A DNA stretch of 64,000 bases, from assembly GCA_949472775.1 (NCBI GenBank), contig CASWVG010000005.1:1-64000 (forward strand). Direction: 5' to 3'. This stretch comes from an uncultured Lachnospiraceae bacterium. Its GTDB lineage: Bacteria > Bacillota > Clostridia > Lachnospirales > Lachnospiraceae. Positions 23,967-31,551 of the stretch are shown here, piece by piece (position 1 is the first letter of the stretch; every line of letters begins with the position of its first letter). Below the pieces are notes generated by a model that was given only the letters and a program-made list of their open reading frames with translations, did no database searches and was not told the origin of the DNA. A program made the translations under genes and the position numbers.

Positions 23967-25542
23967 TGGCCGCAAACAAAAGCAGCAGCTCCGCGTTCTG
24001 GTCCACCTGGTTCATGATCCCCAGGCTCACATCCACGTCGCGGTAATTGCGCCCGCCGACGCCGTCCAGATAGGAGATGGACTGCAGATTGCGTCCCAGC
24101 ATATAGTGGGCATGGTTTTCCAGTACCGTCCCGTACTCGTGGTTCGTGATAATGTGATCCACAACGGCAAGTCTCGCCATATCCCGCAAAAGCCCGGCAT
24201 TGCCGCCCTGCTTTTCATCCGTATTCACCAGAAGCTTGGAATCCTTGGACGCATAGGAAATCGTTTCTCCCTTGCGCATCAGGTTCTGTGTCGCAGCCTC
24301 GCACAGATTCATATCCACCTTCTGTTTCGTGGAAAGATAAGTCACGTATCCCCAGAAAACATAATCATTATCCAGATCCGGATCCGGATTCTGCGTCAGA
24401 TAAGACTTTACTGCGCTGTGGTAGTGGTAACCTCCCGTAGCGCGGTAAAGCTCCGCCGCCGCAAAGAAATACTGCCCCTCCGACACATCCGCCAGATAAT
24501 TCTCCGCGTAACGGTAAGCCCTGTCCGAAGCCTGCAGGCAGAGAGTCGCAAACTCCCTGTCATAACTCTGGTACAGATAGCTGAATTTGGCCATGGTTGC
24601 CGCATAATGGATGGTCGCCTCCATGGTAATGCCATCTATATAGAGAATGTAACCTGCGTTCTTATTATCCACGGAACTGACAGAAGCATACACCGCCCCG
24701 CTTGTGTCCTGCATCTTGAGAAGCCAGTCGATCTCATACTTCACCTCATCGAGCACATCGGGAATCCCGTTTCCACTCTCCGGTATCCCCATATTGTCGC
24801 CCAGATCATCGGGATAAAGTTCATAGGCGAGCAGCAGCGTATTGACCGCCTGGCAGCCGCTTACCACGTCCCGGCTCCCGATCTCATCCACATGCCAGCC
24901 GCCCGACACATCGCACTTGATCATCGCCTCATCCTTCATCTGCGCCTCTCTGGAATGGCAGGCATTGTGTGCCGCCTCCCCGGCAAGTTCTGCGGAAAGC
25001 GTCAGACCGCATCTGCTCAGATAATATTGTTTAAACACCCTGTTCAAAAGCGCTTTGTAAGGATCCTCAATGATCTCAAAGGCGTAGGAGCGCCCGATCG
25101 ACGCTGCCTGTATGTAGTATGACCCCACCGTATTAAAATCTGTAAAATCCGCGTAGCTGATATAGGCGCTGACAGAAACATCATACCCTTTACTCTCAAC
25201 TTTACCCGTATAGACTTCCCGTCCAGTCTCCGCATCCAGAACGGAAAAGGTTTCCGGCGGCGTCTCGCCGTTTATCATAGCCACCTTTTTGCTGCCCGCG
25301 GCATAACCTACCTGGTCTACCAGAATGTTCGGCAGGCTCTCCGGCACTTCATAATCGAACTCCGGCGAGAGCCCGAGACTGGTGAACTCGTCCGTCTCCT
25401 CTTTGCTCGTCAGTGAATCCACTTGAAAATCCTGCAGATTTCCGCAGCCCGTCGCAACCGTAAAAGAAAGGGTGAGGACGAGAATCATGCCTGTTATTTT
25501 TTTTACCATCGCACTCTTTTGCATAATTACCTTCCCAATCAT
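23932..25542 (-). CDS. GH9-like lipoprotein, probably non-catalytic
   Basis: A 536-residue surface lipoprotein (signal peptide ending VATGC, Cys33). Residues about 72-157 form the N-terminal Ig-like domain of cellulases (LPNILVDQVGYAAGSKKVAMI), and about 160-530 the (alpha/alpha)6 barrel of glycoside hydrolase family 9. The usual DAGD catalytic-base motif is replaced: the region reads SGGWHVDEIGSRDVVSGC at 213-230. The acid Glu of the C-terminal NE motif appears as Gln in MNQVDQNAELL (510-520). I infer a protein that may bind a glucan without cleaving it. The start at 25542 has AGGAG; 25524 is an alternative. Its 3' end overlaps plsC. Confidence 0.8.
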   Translation of the reverse strand: MIGKVIMQKSAMVKKITGMILVLTLSFTVATGCGNLQDFQVDSLTSKEETDEFTSLGLSPEFDYEVPESLPNILVDQVGYAAGSKKVAMINGETPPETFSVLDAETGREVYTGKVESKGYDVSVSAYISYADFTDFNTVGSYYIQAASIGRSYAFEIIEDPYKALLNRVFKQYYLSRCGLTLSAELAGEAAHNACHSREAQMKDEAMIKCDVSGGWHVDEIGSRDVVSGCQAVNTLLLAYELYPDDLGDNMGIPESGNGIPDVLDEVKYEIDWLLKMQDTSGAVYASVSSVDNKNAGYILYIDGITMEATIHYAATMAKFSYLYQSYDREFATLCLQASDRAYRYAENYLADVSEGQYFFAAAELYRATGGYHYHSAVKSYLTQNPDPDLDNDYVFWGYVTYLSTKQKVDMNLCEAATQNLMRKGETISYASKDSKLLVNTDEKQGGNAGLLRDMARLAVVDHIITNHEYGTVLENHAHYMLGRNLQSISYLDGVGGRNYRDVDVSLGIMNQVDQNAELLLLFAAIMDDELVVAEE

Positions 25543-25669
25543 CTGTTCTCCTGTGGACTTCGATTCCGCTCCCCGCACAATGCCCACCAGATTCCACTTC
25601 GCCGTCCAATGTCATCATGTACAGTTTAACACATTTTCCTTCGCTATAACAGATTGCATTTTCTGGCGG

Positions 25670-26833
25670 TTAAAACGAAGTGTCGCTATCTTCCGCGGAA
25701 TACACTATCTCCCCATCGATCAGCGTATACAAAGTCTTGGTAAATACTTCCATGGGATTTCCGGTAAAAACCGCGATATCGGCGTCCTTGCCCGGCGCAA
25801 GGCTGCCCACCCTGTGGTCCACGCCGCAGATTTTCGCCGCGTTGATCGTGATGGATCGCAGGCCTTCCTCCGGGGACATGCCGGCCTTTACCGCAAGCCC
25901 CGCGCAGATCGGCAGAAACTGAATCTTGGAAACGGGATGATCTGTGGTAATCGCGGTCAGAATACCTCGCTCCGCCAAAAGCCCTACCGTCTTAAACGCC
26001 ATATTCTGTACCTCGATTTTATTTCGGCTCGCCATGTCGGGCCCGACAATCGCCGGAAATCCGGCCTCCTTCAATTCCTCCATAATCAGGTGCCCCTCGC
26101 TGCAATGGTCCAGCGTCATCCGAAGTCCGAACTCTTTGGCAATGCGCACAGCCGTCAAAATATCATCGGCTCGATGCACATGTGCCTTTAGGGGAATTTC
26201 CCCGTGAAGAACGGGCAGCCAGCATTCATAGCGGAAATCTATCTCCTCATCTGGATTCTTTTCCCGCTTTTTCCGATAAGTCTCCGCCTTTGTCAGCTCC
26301 TCGCGCAAAAGCGCGGCGATCGCCATGCGGGTGGAGGGGGATACCCCCTGCCCCGAATAGTTGACCTTCGGATTTTCCCCGAACGCCACCTTCATGGCGG
26401 CAGGCGCTTTCACAATCATATTGTCTATACATCTGCCATGTGTCTTCACGAAGGCGAACTGCCCGCCCACCACATTGGCGCTGCCGGGGCCGATCATTGC
26501 AGAGGTGATGCCCGCCTGCATGGCGTCCCTGAACGCGGCGTCCATGGGATTGATCGCGTCAATGGCTCGCAGATATGGCGTGACGGGGTCAACATTTTCA
26601 TTGCAGTCGTCCCCCTCCATTCCTTTCTTCTCCTCCGTGATTCCCATATGACAATGTGCCTCGATAATTCCCGGCATCACCAGATCGCCCGCCACGTCGA
26701 GAATCTCTCCTTCTGCCTCCGGACAGTCCCTCATTTCTCCCACAGCGGCGATCTTTCCATCCCGGATTTCGACAAACCCATCCGCAAAATCGCGCCCTTC
26801 CATGGTTTTTATATTTCCGTGAACAATTAACAT
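25670..26833 (-). CDS. Metal-dependent amidohydrolase, imidazolonepropionase/dihydroorotase-like superfamily
   Basis: A 387-residue cytoplasmic enzyme of the amidohydrolase superfamily. Metal site: GIIEAHCHMGI (HxH, about 57-59), Lys-containing middle region, HVHRADDI with His about 222, DHCSEGH, and TDHPVSKIQFLP with the catalytic Asp near 300. The start LIVHGNIKTMEGRDFADGFV and end GKDADIAVFTGNP are the flanking beta-sandwich. The family includes hydrolases of unknown substrate. GGAGG precedes the ATG at 26833; a longer frame to 26902 lacks a site. Substrate unknown. Confidence 0.88.
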   Translation of the reverse strand: MLIVHGNIKTMEGRDFADGFVEIRDGKIAAVGEMRDCPEAEGEILDVAGDLVMPGIIEAHCHMGITEEKKGMEGDDCNENVDPVTPYLRAIDAINPMDAAFRDAMQAGITSAMIGPGSANVVGGQFAFVKTHGRCIDNMIVKAPAAMKVAFGENPKVNYSGQGVSPSTRMAIAALLREELTKAETYRKKREKNPDEEIDFRYECWLPVLHGEIPLKAHVHRADDILTAVRIAKEFGLRMTLDHCSEGHLIMEELKEAGFPAIVGPDMASRNKIEVQNMAFKTVGLLAERGILTAITTDHPVSKIQFLPICAGLAVKAGMSPEEGLRSITINAAKICGVDHRVGSLAPGKDADIAVFTGNPMEVFTKTLYTLIDGEIVYSAEDSDTSF

Positions 26834-26931
26834 GTATTTCCTCCAGCGATATTTGCCGTGTCCTTGTGCAGAAGACTGAGATTTTCTTTGCATTTGGCGC
26901 ACTGCGCCCCACTCGACTTTTTTGCTTACTT

Positions 26932-27951
26932 TTATTGCAGTTTACTCATCGGATTCACCGGTTCCCCATCCTTGGTCAGCTTGAAATACACATTCGTGCC
27001 TTCCAGACTGTAATATTTCGTAGGCGCCGCCACCGTGCCGATGCCGTCACCCACATGCACGAAGCTGCCCTCGGATACGGTAATGTTCTCAAGCTGTCCG
27101 TAAGTCAGTTCATAGCCGTTGCCCAGTTCCATCACCACCGTATTGCCTGTTCCGGAATCATAGCTGACAGAGGTCACGCGCCCGTCCGCCGCCGCCGAAA
27201 TATTCTCTCCCTGCGTGGCGGAAATAACGATTGCCGGGTTGTATTTGTACTGATCCAGGGTCGGGAAATAGATGGTCTGATCCATACTGTAATTGATGAG
27301 CACATCGCCCACGATCGGCCACACAAGTCCATCTTCCTCGCTGAAATCAAGCTCCGGCTGCACGGTGGTGGAAATCGCTTCCGCCTGTACTTCTTCACTT
27401 ATCACGTCGTCCACCGTCTCATCGAACATACCGGCTTCTTCCTGCTTCTTATCCGTATCACTGCTCTTTTTTTCAGATGCGGATTTTTCCACCGGGTCAT
27501 CCTTCTCAGGCTCGTCCTTCTCTGCCTGCCCGGACTTCTTCTCGTCCTTCTTTTCCTCCAGTTCCTGTTCCTGATCCTTTTCCTTCACTTTTTCTTCAAT
27601 GGTTTTCGTTTCCGTTGTATTCTTCCCGGACTTCTTATCCGATTTTAAGCCGCTCTCCGTGTTTTCCACATGCACGGAATTTGCTTCCTGGAAATTGGGG
27701 TCGTAATCCAGATCATCCGTCCCGACGCCCGCAAAAAGCGTGTCAAGCTCCTCGCCGGACACCATGTTTTCCGCCAGCTCCGTACTGCCCTGTTCCAGTG
27801 CCTCGAAATCCACCACATAGTCTTCCTTCTCCGCGCGGTTGTTATTTCTTACATAAACACCGGTCACTGTCAGCGCCGCCAGGACGAACACCGAGGACGC
27901 CAGCATGATGATTCTCTCTTTTCTGATACTACTTCTGTTTCTTCTCGCCAT
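26932..27951 (-). CDS. spoIIQ: SpoIIQ-like sporulation protein with degenerate LytM domain
   Basis: A 339-residue protein with one N-terminal membrane helix (about 16-38), a long charged linker rich in Lys, Glu and Asp (about 95-190), and a C-terminal M23/LytM fold (about 220-335: VWPIVGDVLINYSMD, GRVTSVSYDSGTGNTVVMEL, YGQLENITVSEGSFVHVGDG). SpoIIQ in the forespore membrane pairs with SpoIIIAH to form the channel between mother cell and forespore. All metal-binding His and Asp of LytM are missing here: HGxGY reads LGNGY and HLHF reads VYFKL. It lies just downstream of spoIID, as in other Clostridia. Start at 27951 with AGGAGG. Confidence 0.85.
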   Translation of the reverse strand: MARRNRSSIRKERIIMLASSVFVLAALTVTGVYVRNNNRAEKEDYVVDFEALEQGSTELAENMVSGEELDTLFAGVGTDDLDYDPNFQEANSVHVENTESGLKSDKKSGKNTTETKTIEEKVKEKDQEQELEEKKDEKKSGQAEKDEPEKDDPVEKSASEKKSSDTDKKQEEAGMFDETVDDVISEEVQAEAISTTVQPELDFSEEDGLVWPIVGDVLINYSMDQTIYFPTLDQYKYNPAIVISATQGENISAAADGRVTSVSYDSGTGNTVVMELGNGYELTYGQLENITVSEGSFVHVGDGIGTVAAPTKYYSLEGTNVYFKLTKDGEPVNPMSKLQ

Positions 27952-28056
27952 GAAACTCGCCTCCTGTTTTTCTTCCGATGCCGCGCAGACCGTCCGTCCG
28001 AACACAAACAGCCCCCGCACCGGGTTTCTCTGATAGTTTTACCCAAATTTTCCGCC

Positions 28057-29016
28057 TTATTCAAAATTTGCTAATTCCGTCTGAAAAAAGAAGGCAGCGA
28101 GAATCTCCCGATAGCTTTCCCCATTTTCCGCCATTCGGGCAGCTGCATACTGACTCATACCATAACCATGTCCCACCCCTGTCACATGAAAAAGCGCCTG
28201 TTCCTCCTCCCTTTCCATCTCAAAGGACGCGGAAGCCAGACCGAAAAGATGGCGAAACGTCTCGCCGTCCAGTCTTTCTGCCTCCCCGTCAACGTCAATA
28301 TATGACACGCTCGTCATATATCCTTCCCCATCAAAAGAAAATTTTCCCTCTTCCCAGAGCTTCTGTTCCTCAAAGTCCCCCTCCAGAACGCTCCTCAATT
28401 TTTCAAGATAGCGTTCCCTGTCTACTCTTACCACACTATGGCAGTCCGGCGCCTCCCTGTCCTGCTCACAAGAGACCGCCGAGAGATACGGGCAGTCCTC
28501 ATCCCCCGCGTCCCTGGTGGAACCGTTGCTCACTCTGAAATAGGACGCCCGGACCGGATCACCCTTGTAGGTCAGAATTTTTCCCACTGTCTCCCGTACC
28601 GCCTGCCTGCTCTTTTTTAAAAATTCTTCCTGCCCTGCCGCTTCCTTATAAAACTTTGCCAGCCCGTCCCCGTCCACAATGACTTTCTTTTCTCCCTGTT
28701 CCGCATAAAGAGCCGCCATTTCTGTGCGCAGAAGCACCGCCTGCGCTTTTCGCGCCTCCATTCCATAGTCCTCCGGCATCACAAGGCAGAGCCTGTACGT
28801 CAGGTATTCCTCCAGCGTCAGCTCCCAGACGCCCCATTCCACAACCGTCTCCACCAGATATCCGTCTTCCTTTTTATTCCCTTTCAGAAGGTCCGCTTCC
28901 TCCCCCACATGCCCCCAGAGGCAGGCGCAGACATAAGGCAATAAAAAAACAAACAAAAGGAAGCTGCCCGCATCCCTTTTGTTTGTTCTTTTTGAAACGA
29001 TTCCATATTTGTTCAT
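28057..29016 (-). CDS. spoIID: Stage II sporulation protein D
   Basis: A 319-residue protein with an N-terminal membrane helix (about 16-34) and a SpoIID domain (MPEDYGMEARKAQAVLLRTE and the C-terminal HGYGMSQYAAARMAENG). SpoIID is a lytic transglycosylase that drives membrane movement during engulfment. The usual catalytic Glu just before the conserved MP is Val79 here (LCLVMPEDY; codon 28780-28782). GTGGGG lies before the ATG at 29016; the longer frame overlaps the EF-hand gene. The next gene is the SpoIIQ-like one. Both are expected to depend on sporulation sigma factors, although I see no clear promoter. Confidence 0.9.
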   Translation of the reverse strand: MNKYGIVSKRTNKRDAGSFLLFVFLLPYVCACLWGHVGEEADLLKGNKKEDGYLVETVVEWGVWELTLEEYLTYRLCLVMPEDYGMEARKAQAVLLRTEMAALYAEQGEKKVIVDGDGLAKFYKEAAGQEEFLKKSRQAVRETVGKILTYKGDPVRASYFRVSNGSTRDAGDEDCPYLSAVSCEQDREAPDCHSVVRVDRERYLEKLRSVLEGDFEEQKLWEEGKFSFDGEGYMTSVSYIDVDGEAERLDGETFRHLFGLASASFEMEREEEQALFHVTGVGHGYGMSQYAAARMAENGESYREILAAFFFQTELANFE

Positions 29017-29062
29017 GTGACACCCCACATAAATCCTATGCGGATGTCCTTTTTTTATGCAC

Positions 29063-30130
29063 CTAACTTTTTTCGTTATACACTGCCATATCCAACTGCT
29101 GCAAAGTGGATACTGTCCCGTTCTCATACAGGAAAATCCCTGTCTTTCGGATCATGGCGTTGGTTTCATTGGTCTTTTCGGCATTCAGGGAAAACTGTGT
29201 TCCCACCCGGGAAAGGCCGATGGCTCCCACTCCCAGGTCTGAAAGGTGATACATCTTATCCTCTCCGTTTTCATCCTTTGTCCAGATCAGAAGCTTCTCC
29301 CAGATGGGATCCGCCTCGTCAATCCAGCCGTTACCGTCCGAATCATATTTAGAAAGATCTTTAAAGCCGTCGCCGCTCTTTGTGCCGAAAAGTTCGCTGC
29401 CGTCATTGATCTTCCCGTCCCCGTTCAGATCAAGAGCCAAAAAGCCGCTGCCCGCCTGCAGGCTTGAAATCTCTTCCTCCTCGCCGTCGCAGTCCAGATC
29501 GAAGAAAAACTTCTGATCGGATACCTGCGCGATATTGGTATCCAGGTTGATTACCAGTGGATCTTTAAATGTAGCAATGGATGTCACCACATTCTCCTCA
29601 TAGTACTCCTCAAATCTGCGGCTCATGCCAAACTCAAGATTGAAGGACAGCTCCCTCCCGTCTGCGGTTTTTACCGTACCCTGTGTGGAAAATGTAGTAT
29701 GTTCCTCCTCCATGTGATAGCGCTGCATCTGGTAGCCCTGCACCGTAAACATGGTGGTACCGCCAGCCGCCGCTATCGGGCTGTTGCTCATATCTCTCTT
29801 CCCGCGAAAACGGAACAGCAGCTCCAGCAGAAACTCCACGCACTGTTGTTTGATCGTGCGCACTGCCTCCTGCTCGTCGTTTCTCGTGGATAAGTGCCAC
29901 CCGCCGGTCACGTTGTTCATATGTGCGGAGAGGTCTTTCAGATTCGCCTTATCCTTGTCGTCTCCCTCCCCGGCAGTCATCTCTCCAGTGCCAGGCTGAT
30001 CCTCAAAAAGAGAATTTAATCCTTCTTTTCCGCCCGCGAACGTGCCGCCCACAGACCTGGCTCTCACGCTCGTTATAGAACGGCTGGTTCTGGAGGACTG
30101 CATCCCTATGGTACCGGAATTAATTATCAA
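29063..30130 (-). CDS. EF-hand calcium-binding-type protein of unknown function
   Basis: A 355-residue soluble protein. Residues 1-60 are Ser/Gly-rich (starting MIINSGTIGMQSSRTSRSIT), about 110-210 form a beta-rich domain (DGRELSFNLEFGMSRRFEEY), and about 215-300 carry two or three calcium-loop sequences (DLDCDGEEEE, DLNGDGKINDGSE, DSDGNGWIDEAD). The end (LGVGAIGLSRVGTQF) resembles repeat proteins common in gut Firmicutes. No signal peptide is visible, though the family is sometimes thought to be exported. GGAGG lies before the ATG, and its leader contains a strong hairpin (30230-30278). Confidence 0.75.
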   Translation of the reverse strand: MIINSGTIGMQSSRTSRSITSVRARSVGGTFAGGKEGLNSLFEDQPGTGEMTAGEGDDKDKANLKDLSAHMNNVTGGWHLSTRNDEQEAVRTIKQQCVEFLLELLFRFRGKRDMSNSPIAAAGGTTMFTVQGYQMQRYHMEEEHTTFSTQGTVKTADGRELSFNLEFGMSRRFEEYYEENVVTSIATFKDPLVINLDTNIAQVSDQKFFFDLDCDGEEEEISSLQAGSGFLALDLNGDGKINDGSELFGTKSGDGFKDLSKYDSDGNGWIDEADPIWEKLLIWTKDENGEDKMYHLSDLGVGAIGLSRVGTQFSLNAEKTNETNAMIRKTGIFLYENGTVSTLQQLDMAVYNEKS

Positions 30131-30533
30131 AGTTCCCTCCTTTTTGTTTAAGACCGCTTTCTACGCCTGCCTGTGCACCAGACAGCGCCTTCCCTGACGC
30201 CCGGCAACGAATAAGTTTCCCCACCCGCAGCGCCACCTGCACACTGCGTCAGTCGCAGTATTCCCTGTGCAGGAGCGCATAAAAAAGACGGTACCCTTAT
30301 GGAAACTCCTTTTCCCTAAAAATACCGTCCCTGGTCTCAACATTATTCAAATTCCAGAAAAAAAGCCCTGGCCATGAGCCATTTCCCTGTAATTTATATA
30401 TCGGAACTTTTCTGATTTACTTAACACCCCGCACGCAGAATGCTGCTTTTCAGACATTCTCCCGGGCAGGACATCGAACTTCTCCGCAGAGCAGCCTTGC
30501 TGCCAGTGCCCACAAGTCCTTCCTGCTCTGTTT
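30131..30533 (-). other. Structured leader or non-coding RNA region between two genes
   Basis: Read on the minus strand this gap has several stems in a row: CAGAGCAG with CTGCTCTG (30528 to 30487), a CCCG-based hairpin with AGAATG/CATTCT (around 30437-30464), the terminator at 30281-30329, and CCTGCACA/TGTGCAGG enclosing CTGCG/CGCAG (30236-30273), all before the EF-hand gene. I see no coding frame, no tRNA and no riboswitch I can name. It may hold a small RNA. Confidence 0.5.
30281..30329 (-). terminator. Rho-independent terminator after the LamG gene
   Basis: On the minus strand GACGGTA and TACCGTC pair and are followed at once by six T residues; a smaller stem (GGAAA/TTTCC) lies within. 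It ends transcription from the LamG gene or from the structured region between the genes. Confidence 0.75.
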
Positions 30534-31523
30534 TCAAGATGCAATGTATGCTGTATACATACTGCTGATCTGGCTTTCATCCAGCATCTGTTTCCATATA
30601 TGTACCTCGTCGTAGCTGGCGCGGAACAGTTCGTCATAACAACTGATCCCGAGATAGGCATACACGCTCTCGGCATCCATGTGTAACAGCGACACTTCCC
30701 CTGAACCAATCAGTTCGCTGTTCAGATACAGATAACCCATTGCCCTTCCCTCCGGAGCCCCGGAGGAAGCAGATGCGTCCACGCATATAGTTATGTAAAC
30801 CCATTCGTTCAGATTGACCCACTTTTTCTGTTCCATGGAAGGGCGTATCTCACAGGAATTGTTCAAAGCTGCGTCGATGGTATTAAAGATCGGCACAACC
30901 TGCTCCCCTTCCTCCGTGGTTTTCCTGTTGATGGAGAGATAACTCTGGCTGCCTCCCACATCCATCAGATGGGAACCGATCATCAGAAAGGGCGACCAGT
31001 CAAACAACTCGTCCGCACGGAACCAGAAAGAAATCGTATAGGATCCGTTCAAAGGCTCCACGCCCTGCAGCGCCACACCGTAACTGCCGTCCAGATAAAG
31101 TGCGTCCCCTTCAACCCCTTCCGTAAACAGTGGAAACACATCCTCCGATGGCGTCGGATAGGTACCTTCGTTAAAGCGTCCCTCATCCCCCGCTCTCGTC
31201 ACCACAGCCGCATCGCTCAGCTTCCCGTTAAACGAATAGCTGTAATCCGCCTTCGGGACATTGCTCAAAAGCACATCATTGATGATCTCCTTGGAAGAAG
31301 AGTCAACCTCCGGCTTTTCCGGCCCCAGCTCCGGCAGTGCAACATTCGCCATGGCGTCTGTGGAAGTTTTGTCCGCCGGCACACTCTCCTGTGCGTCATT
31401 ATTTTGTTGTGTTTTGCTTTGCAGCGCTTCATAGATCAGCGCAGCCGCCACAAGCAGTACAATCAAAACTGAGACGAGAGGGCGTACGATGCCCCCTGTC
31501 TCCTTTTTCACCCCATTATGCAT
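30534..31523 (-). CDS. Membrane-anchored LamG/concanavalin-like protein
   Basis: A 329-residue protein with one N-terminal membrane helix (about 15-37), an acidic, Ser- and Thr-rich linker (about 38-85), and a C-terminal LamG-like beta-sandwich (about 95-320: YSFNGKLSDAAVVTRAGDEG, NGSYTISFWFRADELF, WVYITICVDASASSG, YDEVHIWKQMLDESQISSMY). Domains of this kind bind glycans or proteins; no catalytic residues are implied. I chose the ATG at 31523 because GGGGTG stands five bases before it. It follows the hydratase gene after 28 bases and may share its transcript. Confidence 0.8.
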   Translation of the reverse strand: MHNGVKKETGGIVRPLVSVLIVLLVAAALIYEALQSKTQQNNDAQESVPADKTSTDAMANVALPELGPEKPEVDSSSKEIINDVLLSNVPKADYSYSFNGKLSDAAVVTRAGDEGRFNEGTYPTPSEDVFPLFTEGVEGDALYLDGSYGVALQGVEPLNGSYTISFWFRADELFDWSPFLMIGSHLMDVGGSQSYLSINRKTTEEGEQVVPIFNTIDAALNNSCEIRPSMEQKKWVNLNEWVYITICVDASASSGAPEGRAMGYLYLNSELIGSGEVSLLHMDAESVYAYLGISCYDELFRASYDEVHIWKQMLDESQISSMYTAYIAS

Positions 31524-31551
31524 AACACCCCAATACATTTAACTTGACCAG

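Noticed and set aside
23881-25122. Long open frame on the plus strand opposite the GH9-like gene (413 codons)
   Set aside because: It mirrors the real gene in a GC-rich third-position pattern, has no ribosome binding site and a composition rich in His, Arg and Ile without any motif.
30230-30278. Possible c-di-GMP riboswitch because of a GCACAGGG sequence
   Set aside because: The other conserved parts of that riboswitch are missing and the GCACA is used in a local stem.
30465-30540. tRNA-like T-loop sequence (AAGTTCGATGTCC on the minus strand)
   Set aside because: There is no acceptor stem, anticodon arm or CCA-compatible end around it; it is part of the structured leader region.
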